Shown here piece after piece: positions 35,800 to 44,960 of a stretch of DNA of 64,000 bases. Made by a program: the position numbers and the translations under genes. The notes beneath the pieces were generated by a model, which was not told where the DNA came from, searched no databases, and saw nothing but the letters and a program-made list of their open reading frames with translations. How positions within the stretch are numbered: position 1 is the stretch's first letter; each line of letters starts with the position of its first letter. Origin of the DNA: Methylophaga sulfidovorans (GTDB lineage: Bacteria; Pseudomonadota; Gammaproteobacteria; Nitrosococcales; Methylophagaceae); the NCBI RefSeq assembly GCF_900114205.1, contig NZ_FOSH01000013.1, forward strand, positions 1-64,000, given 5' to 3'.

Positions 35800-36582
35800 A
35801 TGAAAACGTTTATCCCATATTTTGCAGCTATGTTATTTAGCTGTTCAGTATTGGCAGATGATGTGGATATGGCCGGCCTGCAGCTTGGCATGAGCATTGA
35901 CGAAGCTAAAGCTGCTTTACTGGATCACGGTGTTAATGCCAGTGTGATTGAGGAAGAAAAGCAATATTACACCTACAGTGATGGTGCAAAAACATATAAA
36001 ACGCCAAGTTTTATTCATAGCCTTTCAGCTAATATTGTGGAGACTGAACACGGTGAGGCAAGAGCAGAAAGCTTTGAGTTGATATTCATGCCATTACCCA
36101 AAGCAGGCCGCTTAGTCGCCATTCATCGTGTAACTGAAAACCATATTAATCCCGTCACGGTAGCCGATTACCGTCAATCGCTTATCGAGCAATATGGGCA
36201 ACCCTTTGATAATACCGGACCAATGGACTGGATTTTTCCACAAGGCAAACTTAACTGTTTGGGTGCCTCCAGCTCACAAATCACACCACCACGCACATTA
36301 AATGCCGATACCATCATGGGGCTGGTATTCAAAAAAGACGGTAATCGTTATCAAATCAATGATTTCCGCAATCCAGAAGTAAAAAGCCTGGATGAATGTG
36401 CAAATTGGATGAGTTTCCAATTTGGCACTATGGACGAACAGCCTGCTAGCAATATCACTGCGACCATGATCGACGTACCAGGCTGGATCAATGCATATGA
36501 AGCTGCTATGCAGTGGGTTGGTGAGTTAAAGCAGGAAGCCATCGATAGACGTAATAGTGGGAAGACCGGTCCACAATTATAG
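35800..36582 (+). CDS. exported protein of unknown function
   Basis: A 260-residue protein with a signal peptide (MKTFIPYFAAMLFSCSVLAD, cleavage near residue 19). The mature part begins DMAGLQLGMSIDEAKAALLDHG, a layout seen in several small periplasmic proteins where a short repeat (LxLGMSxxEAKxxL) precedes a beta domain. There are two cysteines, in KLNCLGAS and SLDECANW. I do not know the family. ATG 35800 follows AGAGGAAC and gives the signal peptide; the open frame upstream from 35710 does not. Confidence 0.65.
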   Translation: MKTFIPYFAAMLFSCSVLADDVDMAGLQLGMSIDEAKAALLDHGVNASVIEEEKQYYTYSDGAKTYKTPSFIHSLSANIVETEHGEARAESFELIFMPLPKAGRLVAIHRVTENHINPVTVADYRQSLIEQYGQPFDNTGPMDWIFPQGKLNCLGASSSQITPPRTLNADTIMGLVFKKDGNRYQINDFRNPEVKSLDECANWMSFQFGTMDEQPASNITATMIDVPGWINAYEAAMQWVGELKQEAIDRRNSGKTGPQL

Positions 36583-36639
36583 ACGTGGTGGGGGGATTTC
36601 CTCTTTATAAGAGGATATTTGTCTGTTGAATTATTAAAT

Positions 36640-36658
36640 AATAATGAATATCATTTGC
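36640..36658. promoter_or_regulatory. probable Fur box before flavodoxin
   Basis: AATAATGAATATCATTTGC matches 14 of 19 positions of the classical Fur consensus GATAATGATAATCATTATC. It lies 31 bp before the start codon of a flavodoxin gene, which is a standard iron-starvation gene. Iron control is inferred. Confidence 0.6.
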
Positions 36659-36678
36659 ATTTGTTAATTAAATGCAAA
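36654..36678. repeat. inverted repeat at the flavodoxin promoter
   Basis: TTTGCATTT, a 7-bp spacer and AAATGCAAA form a perfect 9-bp inverted repeat that overlaps the right end of the Fur box and reaches to 10 bp before the start codon. It may be a second operator or a leader hairpin covering the ribosome binding site. Confidence 0.5.
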
Positions 36679-36688
36679 TAGGTGAGTA

Positions 36689-37204
36689 ATGATTGCAGTT
36701 ATTTATGGTTCAACTACGGGTAATACTTCAGATGCAGCAGTAAAAATAGCAAAAATCTTTGGTGAAGATCAGGTTGAGTTATTTGATGTAAAAGATGTTG
36801 GGCTGGCGGCACTGGAGTTTTTTGACAATATCATTTTTGCTATCCCAACCTGGGATTACGGAGAAGTGCAAGCAGACTGGCAGGATGTATGGGACGAAAT
36901 TGATGAAGTGGATTTCTCCAATAAAACGGTCGCTTTTTTGGGGATGGGCGATCAATTTGCTTATGCCGAGTGGTTTCAGGACGCAATGGGTATGTTGCAT
37001 GACAAAGTGGTGGCTAGAGGCGCTAAAGTCATTGGTCACTGGCCCGTTGATGGCTATGAGTTTGATGCCTCAAAAGCCTTAACTGCAGACAAACAGTTTT
37101 TTGTCGGTTTGGCGCTGGATGAAGACTGCCAGCCCGAGTTGACTGAAAGCAGACTCAAGCAATGGTGTGAGCAACTCAAGTCAAGCTTGTTAAAAGCAGC
37201 ATAA
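36689..37204 (+). CDS. flavodoxin (long-chain, FldA-like)
   Basis: A 171-residue FMN electron carrier that replaces ferredoxin when iron is short. The phosphate-binding loop GSTTGNT is at residues 8-14, PTWDYGE (about 53-59) places the stacking Trp, and GMGDQFAYAEWF (about 84-95) the second FMN loop (usually GLGDQ.gY). The inserted segment near residue 120-140 marks the long-chain class, and the length is normal. GGTGA before ATG 36689 is the ribosome binding site. A Fur-like box and an extra palindrome stand upstream and a terminator follows, so it is a single-gene unit. Confidence 0.93.
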   Translation: MIAVIYGSTTGNTSDAAVKIAKIFGEDQVELFDVKDVGLAALEFFDNIIFAIPTWDYGEVQADWQDVWDEIDEVDFSNKTVAFLGMGDQFAYAEWFQDAMGMLHDKVVARGAKVIGHWPVDGYEFDASKALTADKQFFVGLALDEDCQPELTESRLKQWCEQLKSSLLKAA

Positions 37205-37215
37205 TCTTGTTTCTG

Positions 37216-37238
37216 GACGGCTCTGGCTAAGAGCCGTC
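37216..37238. terminator. terminator after flavodoxin
   Basis: GACGGCTCT, loop GGCTA, AGAGCCGTC, then ATTTAATTT. It lies immediately before the stop of the convergent LysR gene and may serve both. Confidence 0.8.
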
Positions 37239-37240
37239 AT

Positions 37241-38167
37241 TTAATTTACCTGAAGTTCGCAATCTCTGGCGAGTTCATCAGGCAAATTGTCTCGTAAAAA
37301 GTCGACCCAGCTACTGGTTTTTGCATCAAGATAAGCCCGTGATGGATAAAGGGCATAAACATTAAATAGCGTGCCACGATAATCGGGTAATACCCGTATC
37401 AAGGTGCCTGATGTTAATTCATCCGTCACATTAAATATAGGAACCATGCCTATTCCCATCCCATGCAGGATGGCTTCTTTCACGGTACTGCTGACGTTGA
37501 CCTGAAACGGTGAGTTTTTGATCTCAATAATGGCATCACCCTGGTCTGAGCTCATCTCCCAGTGGTCTAATGGCATGACAGTAGACGCCATTTTTATACA
37601 TTGGTGATTTTCGACCTCTGCAGGTGTTGTTGGCATACCATATTCCGCCAGGTAATCGGGCGACACACATAAAATACTATAGGTCTGACCAATGACCTTT
37701 GATATCAGACTGGAGTCAGATAGTTGTGGTGCCATGATGATCGAGACATCAATACCTTCCTCAATCAAATCAGGAATACGGTTTGCCAGTGTGATATCAA
37801 AAGAAACTGCTGGGTAAATCTCTCTGTAGGCAGTGACGGCTTTAACAATATATTTGTTTGCCAATGCTGGCATCGTGTGAAGTCTGAGCCGACCTACCGG
37901 ATTCATCTGGGCATCACGTGCTTCCGCTTCTGCTTCTTCCACATTCGCTAATATCTGTTCACATCGCAGCAGGTAGCGTTGACCCGCTTCAGTTAGTGCT
38001 ATCCGACGTGTGGTTCTGTGTAATAAACGGGTGCTAAGGTGTTGTTCTAATGCCGATATTGCACGCGAGACATTGGCAGAACTGGTTTCCAGTCTTTCTG
38101 CTGCTTTAGTAAAGCTGCCACTTTCAATAACCTGTAAAAAGGTTTTCATTGAATCAATCGTATCCAT
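37241..38167 (-). CDS. LysR-family regulator of the divergent efflux operon
   Basis: A 308-residue LysR-type regulator: winged helix-turn-helix at residues 1-60 (FLQVIESGSFTKAAERLETS, then SRAISALEQHL), a linker helix, and a substrate-binding domain (about 90-295). It is transcribed away from the NodT-FUSC-DUF1656-HlyD operon, the arrangement of AaeR and aaeXAB in E. coli. A palindrome typical of LysR sites lies 10 bp before its start codon. The inducer is probably an aromatic acid or a related drug-like compound, which is inference from the pump type. Confidence 0.92.
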   Translation of the reverse strand: MDTIDSMKTFLQVIESGSFTKAAERLETSSANVSRAISALEQHLSTRLLHRTTRRIALTEAGQRYLLRCEQILANVEEAEAEARDAQMNPVGRLRLHTMPALANKYIVKAVTAYREIYPAVSFDITLANRIPDLIEEGIDVSIIMAPQLSDSSLISKVIGQTYSILCVSPDYLAEYGMPTTPAEVENHQCIKMASTVMPLDHWEMSSDQGDAIIEIKNSPFQVNVSSTVKEAILHGMGIGMVPIFNVTDELTSGTLIRVLPDYRGTLFNVYALYPSRAYLDAKTSSWVDFLRDNLPDELARDCELQVN

Positions 38168-38176
38168 CTGTCACCT

Positions 38177-38199
38177 ATTGTTACGAATTTTGTAACAAT
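38177..38199. promoter_or_regulatory. LysR operator between divergent genes
   Basis: ATTGTTAC, 7 bp, GTAACAAT is a perfect 8-bp inverted repeat with the T-N11-A form of LysR sites. It lies between the regulator start (38167) and the efflux operon start, fitting control of both directions. Confidence 0.7.
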
Positions 38200-38286
38200 T
38201 ATTAACATTAATTGCTGTTTATTGATAGATTGAACGCAAATAAAATAGCCTGCCATTTAACTTATAAAGCGTGTTTTGAGCAGACT

Positions 38287-39759
38287 GTGAAAACGTTATA
38301 TCTCTTCTTCCCTTATATAGGATTGTTGCTGTTGTCAGCATGCATCAGCTCTGAAGGCATAGTGCCGCAGAGTGATGTGCCTGCAGATAGCTCGTATCAA
38401 TTAAGTGAACATGTGCAAGAAATACAAGAAGATGCGGCGTGGCCAACAGATCAGTGGTGGCAATGTTTTCAGGATGAACAACTGAATCAATTAATGCAGA
38501 TTGCCGTCAGCCAGAGTCCATCAGTGCAGGAAGCACAGGCGAGAATAAGAGTAGCTACGTCATTAGCGGCGCAGACAGACGCTGCTTTATCGCCAACAAT
38601 TGATGCTGAGGGCCAAATCAATCGCAAACGCTGGCCGACAGATTATTTCTATGGGCCAGGTGAGTTGGGCGGTACAACCAGCTGGAATAATACGGGATTA
38701 CTCAGCCTGCACTATGATCCGGATATCTGGCATAAAAATGCCATGCAAAGTGATGTGGCATTAAGTGAGATTAAAAAACAAACAGCAAAAAGCCAGATAG
38801 CGAAACTGAATATCGAATCGGCACTGATCTCATCGTATATTCAACTGTCTCTGAATAACGCCGAGCTGGATCTGGCTAAACAGGCTGTGAACAGCTATCA
38901 AGAGAAACTTGATGTAATAAAAGCCCAGTTAACCATGGGCCTGAATACAGAAGTGGCTGTGTATCAGGCTGAAACTCAGCTTGCCGATGCTGAAGCTAAA
39001 TTCGAAGCTGTTAAGGATCATATCGTGACAGCGAAATATGCTATTGCAGCCTTATTAGGTAAAGGTCCGGCTTTCGCTGACAGCCTTAAACCACCGCACT
39101 TACAGCGAACAGAAGATGTGTCTTTACCCAGCCATATTCCAGCTGAATTACTTGGGCATCGCCCAGATGTGGTGGCGAGCCGTTGGTTAGTATTCAGTGC
39201 CAATAAACACATTAATATTGCCCATACTGCTTTTTATCCTAATATTAATCTGTCGGCCGCTATAGGTTTTATGGCCGTCAATGGCAGCATGTTAAGCGTC
39301 TTTAGTCATGACAAACTGACCTATGATGCGGGTCCAGCGATATCACTGCCGATTTTTGACGCAGGCAGAATTCGTGGTGAGTTATCCGAAGCGACAGCCA
39401 ATTATGATATGGCAGTGGCTTTATACAAAAAAACCTTGAGTGAAGCGATGCAACAAATTGCAGACAGTGCTGTGTCATTAAAAAGTACATTGACACAATC
39501 AATGACATTGGCGTCTGCTATCAAGGCATCACATCAAGCCTATATGCATGCGAATGATGCCTATGACGTCGGGCTGACTGATTATTTACCTGTACTGGAT
39601 GCCAGATTGGCCTGGTTACAACAACAGCTTTTTTCACAACAGCTTAATGCTCAGGCACTGCAATTCCGGGCTGATCTTATCATTGCATTGGGTGGTGGTC
39701 TGACGGCAGCTAATGATAGCCCACAGCAGGCTGCACTACAGTATCCGGCGACACCGTAA
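38287..39759 (+). CDS. outer-membrane efflux lipoprotein (NodT family)
   Basis: A 490-residue TolC-like channel with a lipoprotein signal (TLYLFFPYIGLLLLSAC, lipobox LSAC) and two OEP domains (about residues 60-260 and 280-470). WQCFQDEQLNQLMQIAV near the N-terminus and LGHRPDVVASRWLV are NodT-family signatures. I placed the start at GTG 38287 since the signal peptide begins there; no ATG fits, and a TTG at 38212 is a less likely alternative. The stop codon directly abuts the ATG of the FUSC gene, so the operon is translationally coupled. The ribosome binding site is weak. Confidence 0.88.
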   Translation: MKTLYLFFPYIGLLLLSACISSEGIVPQSDVPADSSYQLSEHVQEIQEDAAWPTDQWWQCFQDEQLNQLMQIAVSQSPSVQEAQARIRVATSLAAQTDAALSPTIDAEGQINRKRWPTDYFYGPGELGGTTSWNNTGLLSLHYDPDIWHKNAMQSDVALSEIKKQTAKSQIAKLNIESALISSYIQLSLNNAELDLAKQAVNSYQEKLDVIKAQLTMGLNTEVAVYQAETQLADAEAKFEAVKDHIVTAKYAIAALLGKGPAFADSLKPPHLQRTEDVSLPSHIPAELLGHRPDVVASRWLVFSANKHINIAHTAFYPNINLSAAIGFMAVNGSMLSVFSHDKLTYDAGPAISLPIFDAGRIRGELSEATANYDMAVALYKKTLSEAMQQIADSAVSLKSTLTQSMTLASAIKASHQAYMHANDAYDVGLTDYLPVLDARLAWLQQQLFSQQLNAQALQFRADLIIALGGGLTAANDSPQQAALQYPATP

Positions 39760-41901
39760 ATGGCTTCCAACCTGACGTTGAGTCTAAAACAGGCAGCAAG
39801 GCAATGGCTGAATGAGGATGGCCTGACCTGGAATTTTATTATTCAGGGGCTGGTCGCTGTGTTTCTGACCTTATGGCTTGCCATGCGACTGGAATTACCA
39901 CAACCCGCCGTAGCCTGTATAACGGTGATTATTGTGATACAGCCACAGAGTGGGCAGGTGCTGGTCAAAGGTTTATTCCGTTTTTTAGGTACCTTGATTG
40001 GCTGTGTTGCGATGCTCATTCTGGTCGCATTGATGGCGCAGGAACGCGTATTGTTTCTGTTAGCAGTGGCGATCTGGATTGGTCTTTGTGCTGCAGGGGC
40101 GATGGCATTTCGGGATTATCGTTCCTATGCTTTTGTACTGGCTGGTTATACAGCCACATTAATCGGCATTCCTGCTATACAAAACCCGGATATGGCATTT
40201 ATGTTAGCGGTGTGGCGAGTACTGGAAATTAGTCTTGGTATCTTCGTTGCCACGATGATCAGTGCCACCTTATTTCCACAAACATCTGGTCAGGCCATTC
40301 AAAAAGCGGTTAGCCAACGCTTTGGTGATTTTGCTGATTTCATCATTAATAGTCTCGATAACCCTGATCAGCAAACACAATATGAAACGAAAATGATGAC
40401 GTTTGCGACCCAGTCTGTTGGTCTAGAAAACCTTAGGTATGTCAGTAGTATAGAAGACTATTCTATTAAGTTACGTAAACAAAGGCTGGCACGGTTAAAC
40501 CAGGAGTTTATGCAGTTAACGACACGTTATGCTGGTTTACATACGCTATTAAACCGCGTCAGACAGGATGCACCGACTTCTGTCATGGTGGCGATTGAAC
40601 GCTGTTTAAAGATTGTTAAACAGACATTGGCGCCTGTGCGTCTGGCAACACTGACTTCACAACAGGCTTTAGATCTAGCAAAGCAGATTGGCTTCGCACA
40701 AACACAATTAAGACAGAAAATTCGTGAGGAGCGTGAGTTTCTACCTGGCCATATCAGTGAAGCTAATAAGCTTGATTTTGATACTGCTTGTGAGTTGATT
40801 TTTCGTCTGTTTGATGAAATGCGGGTGTATTGTGAAACGCAGTCAACGCTGGCTGCTGAACAACACCATTATGAACGACAGCGTATTACATTCAGCACTA
40901 AAGTGAATCCGGTTGGGGCGTTGATAACCGGATTAAGAACCAGTCTTATCGTACTGTTATTTGGTACATTTTGGATCGAAACGGCCTGGCCTAGTGGCAA
41001 TACATTTGCCATGGTAGCTGTTGCGATTTCTGCTATTGTGACCACAACACCGAATCCGGCTAGATCAGCAAAACAAATTACCGTTGGAACTGTCGCAGCT
41101 GCCTTGGCTGGCTTTATTGTTAATCTTCTGCTCTTACCACATTTGGATGGCTTTGCCTTATTATGTTTTGCTTTGTTGCTGCCTTTGACCGTGGGGCTCT
41201 ATCTTTCTACGAAACCAAAATATACTGGCTATGGTATGGGATTGCTTATCTTCTTTTGCTTGGGCGCTATTCCATTAAATCAAGCGGTTTATAATTCGTC
41301 AGCGACCTTAAATAATTATATTGCCTTAATACTGGCTCAGGGCATGGTTGCTGTTATTTTGACCGTGATTATTCCTGCTGATAATCGTTTTGTCTGGCAA
41401 CGTCTTAATACGGAAATGCGTCATCAGATAAGTACTTTATTCCGTCGTCAGCGATCACAAAGACGCCATCAGTTTGAGAGTCAGACCCGGGACTTATTAA
41501 GTCAGTCCTATGGTTTTGCTGGTGATTCACCACTGCAATATAAAAAACTATTAAAAACCTGCTTCTCAGTTCAGATTGTCGGGCATGCATTGATGGAAAT
41601 AGATGATGTTGAACAACGACTTTCAGTAGTAGGTGGTCTGAATGATGATTGGAAGTGGTATAAACAGAATTTGAATAAGGCATTGATTAGCGTGTTTGAA
41701 AAACCTACTGCAAATCATAGGGTGAGTGCATTAGGACAACTGGATAAAATGATAGGGTGGTTACAGCCTTATACCTCAGACATCGTGCATTTTGATGAAT
41801 CCATTCCTAAGCAGATATTGAGTTATCTACACTTTATTCGAAATGTCTTGCTGGATAAAAACCTGTTTGCTCAGTCATTGGCTGCTGGAGTGGAGTCATG
41901 A
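39760..41901 (+). CDS. FUSC-family inner-membrane efflux protein (AaeB-like)
   Basis: A 713-residue protein with two membrane blocks (about residues 25-185 and 395-550) separated by and followed by cytosolic helical regions, as in AaeB and the fusaric-acid resistance pumps. LELPQPAVACITVIIVIQPQ at the first helix pair and LIVLLFGTFWIETAWPSG at the second are typical. It would push aromatic carboxylic acids or similar compounds out together with the HlyD and NodT partners. It starts right after the NodT stop and overlaps the DUF1656 gene by 4 bp (ATGA). Confidence 0.92.
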   Translation: MASNLTLSLKQAARQWLNEDGLTWNFIIQGLVAVFLTLWLAMRLELPQPAVACITVIIVIQPQSGQVLVKGLFRFLGTLIGCVAMLILVALMAQERVLFLLAVAIWIGLCAAGAMAFRDYRSYAFVLAGYTATLIGIPAIQNPDMAFMLAVWRVLEISLGIFVATMISATLFPQTSGQAIQKAVSQRFGDFADFIINSLDNPDQQTQYETKMMTFATQSVGLENLRYVSSIEDYSIKLRKQRLARLNQEFMQLTTRYAGLHTLLNRVRQDAPTSVMVAIERCLKIVKQTLAPVRLATLTSQQALDLAKQIGFAQTQLRQKIREEREFLPGHISEANKLDFDTACELIFRLFDEMRVYCETQSTLAAEQHHYERQRITFSTKVNPVGALITGLRTSLIVLLFGTFWIETAWPSGNTFAMVAVAISAIVTTTPNPARSAKQITVGTVAAALAGFIVNLLLLPHLDGFALLCFALLLPLTVGLYLSTKPKYTGYGMGLLIFFCLGAIPLNQAVYNSSATLNNYIALILAQGMVAVILTVIIPADNRFVWQRLNTEMRHQISTLFRRQRSQRRHQFESQTRDLLSQSYGFAGDSPLQYKKLLKTCFSVQIVGHALMEIDDVEQRLSVVGGLNDDWKWYKQNLNKALISVFEKPTANHRVSALGQLDKMIGWLQPYTSDIVHFDESIPKQILSYLHFIRNVLLDKNLFAQSLAAGVES

Positions 41902-42107
41902 TGGATGTGATGCGTGAGTGGACTGTCTCAGGTGTGAGCTTTCCTGCCATGACTGGCCTGTTTGTTTTATGTTTAATCGTGATGTGGTTACTGGATATGT
42001 TGTTTGCCCGACTCGGTGTCTATCGCTATGTCTGGCACCCGGCAATGTTTAAACTGAGCGTGTTTGTCTGTTTATTTTGTTTCACTGCTTTTATGGTCTA
42101 TCAATAG
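41898..42107 (+). CDS. DUF1656 small membrane protein (AaeX-like)
   Basis: A 69-residue protein with two membrane helices (about residues 17-36 and 46-66) and the family motif RLGVYRYVWHPAMFKLSVF. DUF1656 proteins accompany FUSC and HlyD genes in aromatic-acid efflux operons; their role is not settled. The ATG overlaps the FUSC stop (ATGA), and the HlyD gene starts one base after its stop, so all are made from one message. Confidence 0.9.
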   Translation: MMDVMREWTVSGVSFPAMTGLFVLCLIVMWLLDMLFARLGVYRYVWHPAMFKLSVFVCLFCFTAFMVYQ

Positions 42108-42108
42108 C

Positions 42109-43008
42109 ATGAAGAAGTTTATAAGTTACCTCATCACCTTGTGTTTTTTTCTGGCTGCCGGTTTCCTGGCATACACCTTATGGCAGAAATATATGCATTC
42201 ACCCTGGACAAGGGACGGCCGCGTGCGAGCCGAGATTATTAATGTCGCACCAGACGTGTCAGGTATCGTTACTGAAGTTGCTGTCAAAGATAATCAGGAA
42301 GTAAAAAAAGGCGATTTGCTGATGGCAGTCGATGCTGAGCGTTATGCCTTAGCGGTCAAAAATGCAGAAGCTGTCGTGGCTAACAAAAAGACACTTCTGG
42401 AAATGTATCAGGCGCAGGCCAAACGCCGACAAGCCATGGATAAACGTACTGTTTCCCGGGAAAGTAAGATTGATGCGGATCATCAATCCACTGCAGCATT
42501 GGCAGATTATCATTCGGCACTGGCTAAGTTAAACACCGCCAAACTGGATTTAAAAAGAACAAAAGTATATGCAAAAACAGATGGTTATGTGACAAACTTA
42601 AATGTATATGTAGGTGATTATGCGCATACCGGACAGGCGATGATGGCATTAATTGATAAACATTCGTTCTGGGTATATGGCTATTTTGAAGAGACAAAAC
42701 TGGCTTTATTGAAAGTAAACGATCCTGTCGATATTGAGCTGTTGAATGGGCAAATACTGAAGGGGCACGTCGACAGTATTGCCAGAGGTATTTATGACAG
42801 TGATAACCCGGAGAGTCGTGACTTGGTGGCTAATGTGAACCCTACGTTTAACTGGGTCCGCCTTGAGCAGCGTATACCGGTGCGGATTGCTTTAGATGAG
42901 ATTCCTGAGCAGACGCTGCTTGCTGCTGGTATGACCTGTACAGTGATTGTAAGAAATAATAAAGCGGATAAAGAGCCTGCTGTTACAGGCTCGATGTCGA
43001 CGAATTAA
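42109..43008 (+). CDS. HlyD-family periplasmic adaptor (AaeA-like)
   Basis: A 299-residue membrane-fusion protein with one N-terminal membrane helix (about residues 3-22), then RDGRVRAEIINVAPDVSGIV, the first lipoyl half of the AaeA/EmrA type, a helical hairpin (about 80-150), the second lipoyl half (YAKTDGYVTNLNVYVGDY) and a beta-barrel. ATG 42109 follows the DUF1656 stop by one base; the open frame further upstream has no signal-like start. A stem of GAGCCTG/CAGGCTC (about 42972-42991) lies in the last codons and may be the terminator. The next gene is convergent and begins 2 bp after. Confidence 0.92.
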   Translation: MKKFISYLITLCFFLAAGFLAYTLWQKYMHSPWTRDGRVRAEIINVAPDVSGIVTEVAVKDNQEVKKGDLLMAVDAERYALAVKNAEAVVANKKTLLEMYQAQAKRRQAMDKRTVSRESKIDADHQSTAALADYHSALAKLNTAKLDLKRTKVYAKTDGYVTNLNVYVGDYAHTGQAMMALIDKHSFWVYGYFEETKLALLKVNDPVDIELLNGQILKGHVDSIARGIYDSDNPESRDLVANVNPTFNWVRLEQRIPVRIALDEIPEQTLLAAGMTCTVIVRNNKADKEPAVTGSMSTN

Positions 43009-43009
43009 C

Positions 43010-43285
43010 TTAGAGACCGATAGAAAACATCGAGTCCAGATCATGTTTGCTATACACACGGAATGCCAACATGGTTTCTGTTTTTGTAATTGCTTCGATG
43101 TCTACAATTTTGTTTGTAACTAGTGTTGCCAGTTCATCATTATCTTTGACTCGGGCAATGGCTACCAAGTCATAATTACCACTGACAGAGTAGACTTCAC
43201 TAATACCATCTACATCAGCCAGTGTTTCAGCGACGTCAGTGATTTTCGTTCGTTCGGTTTGAATTAAAATAAATGAGGTAATCAT
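43010..43285 (-). CDS. stand-alone RAM-domain protein (Lrp/AsnC ligand-binding part)
   Basis: A 91-residue protein consisting only of the Lrp/AsnC effector-binding (RAM) domain, with no helix-turn-helix. VDGISEVYSVSGNYDLVAIARV and the DIEAITKTETMLAFRVYS strands are typical. Such single-domain proteins form Lrp-like oligomers and are thought to bind amino acids or modify Lrp-family regulators. The start and the whole domain are intact, so this is not a truncated Lrp. It follows the cardiolipin synthase gene by about 33 bp on the same strand and could be co-transcribed. Confidence 0.88.
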   Translation of the reverse strand: MITSFILIQTERTKITDVAETLADVDGISEVYSVSGNYDLVAIARVKDNDELATLVTNKIVDIEAITKTETMLAFRVYSKHDLDSMFSIGL

Positions 43286-43318
43286 TAGGTTCTCCAGAGA
43301 ATTATTGTTAGCTCTCGT

Positions 43319-44728
43319 TTATAAATAGGGGGATAACAGCCCCATCAGCGAATCACGTAGTCTAACAGGGACACTGCGGTTCGCTATCTCTTCATAACTG
43401 ACAGCCTCACTTTTAGCAATGATGTCATCGAAGTGTTGGGTTAATTCTTTATTTAGGCTGTGCGAGAAAATCTCAATACCCAACTCATAATTCAGACGCA
43501 GACTTCGTGGATCAAGATTGGCTGATCCTACCAGTGAATAATGATCATCGATACACAATAACTTACTGTGGCAGAACGGCGCGGGTTGATAAAAGATTTC
43601 TACATTCCATGACAATAGCTCAGCCAGCATATTGCGATTGGCCCAATGCACGTATATAAGATTATTTTTGGCTGGTAATACAATGCGAATCCGAACTCCA
43701 CGCATCGAGGCTGATTGTAATGATGTAATCATTTCCCGACTGGGAATAAAGTAGGGCGTCATAATATCCACGGTGTTTTTTGCCGCAGAAATAACGCTTT
43801 GCAGAGTTAATGATAAAGCATCCATGGCTTCATCAGGTGCTTCCGGAATCACCCGACAATGATAGCCACCCGGTTCTGGATCAGCTGCCGGGAAAGGACA
43901 ATCCATTTTTGTTTGACTGGCAATCAACCAGTCATCATAAAAAATGTGGATTAAATCCTTAACAATGGGGCCCTTGAAGCTGAAATGAACATCGGTGATG
44001 CATCGGGCTTGCATAACAAGCTGACGATTCTCGTCGCTGATATTCATACCACCAGCAAAGGCCTGAGTATTATCAATAATCATCAGTTTGCGGTGGTTAC
44101 GCATATTGATATAAATATTAGGTGGCAGAAGACGTGGTGGGGTGAACTTGACGACATCTATGCCCAGAGCTTTTAGACGTTTAGATGGTTTGTGCCAGGA
44201 ATATAATTCGCCAATACCATCGATGATGACTTTGACTTCAACGCCACGTTTGACGGCGTCACTGAGCGCGTCAATAAACTCATTACCGGTTTTATCCGTC
44301 TTCAGAATATAGGTAGTCAGCAAAATGCGCTTTTCAGCTGACTTTATCGCGTTAATCATCATGGGATAGGCTTCATCACCATTATGAAGAATATTGATGG
44401 TATTACCTGCGGTAAGTTTGGTACCCGTAATCCTTTCACCAATACTATCCAAACCATGACCATTGATATGACTTATTGAACGTTTAGCAGAACCGGATTC
44501 AAAAGGAATTTTGAATAAACGACGTTTAAGATTGGTCGCCCGACTGCGAACCCGGTTAACACCGAATAAAAAGTAGGCTATTGGACCGCCATAGGGAATA
44601 AACAAACATGAGATGATCCATGCCAGGGCAGCACGATGATCACGCTTGTAGAGTAAAATATGGTAAACACTATAGGTCGCTGGGCCAGCATGTAGCAGAA
44701 CTAACAATAAAATGTAGACGATATTCAT
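43319..44728 (-). CDS. cls: cardiolipin synthase (ClsA-type phospholipase D family)
   Basis: A 469-residue inner-membrane enzyme that joins two phosphatidylglycerols into cardiolipin and glycerol. Two N-terminal membrane helices (about residues 3-22 and 33-55) precede two phospholipase-D HKD motifs: HRKLMIIDNTQAFAGGMNI (about 212-230) and HSKLLCIDDHYSLVGSANLD (about 389-408). The length fits ClsA (about 480). The role in membrane adaptation to salt is plausible and inferred. Confidence 0.93.
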   Translation of the reverse strand: MNIVYILLLVLLHAGPATYSVYHILLYKRDHRAALAWIISCLFIPYGGPIAYFLFGVNRVRSRATNLKRRLFKIPFESGSAKRSISHINGHGLDSIGERITGTKLTAGNTINILHNGDEAYPMMINAIKSAEKRILLTTYILKTDKTGNEFIDALSDAVKRGVEVKVIIDGIGELYSWHKPSKRLKALGIDVVKFTPPRLLPPNIYINMRNHRKLMIIDNTQAFAGGMNISDENRQLVMQARCITDVHFSFKGPIVKDLIHIFYDDWLIASQTKMDCPFPAADPEPGGYHCRVIPEAPDEAMDALSLTLQSVISAAKNTVDIMTPYFIPSREMITSLQSASMRGVRIRIVLPAKNNLIYVHWANRNMLAELLSWNVEIFYQPAPFCHSKLLCIDDHYSLVGSANLDPRSLRLNYELGIEIFSHSLNKELTQHFDDIIAKSEAVSYEEIANRSVPVRLRDSLMGLLSPYL

Positions 44729-44960
44729 GTTGATTACCTAATGATGACAGCAGTCATAGTAACGAACTCTTACTGAGAAAACGATTCACTTTGTTATGAA
44801 ATACGTCATATGCTGATGATGTAAAGTGAATCAACACATTAGGGATGCTTTCTTGCAGGTAGATTCTGCTATGATGGTGCTATATCAGTTTTTATACCCA
44901 ATTGATTTTACTGTAGTAATTCAGTAGAAGCGGGTATTGAGATGGAAGGGGGCACAGATA

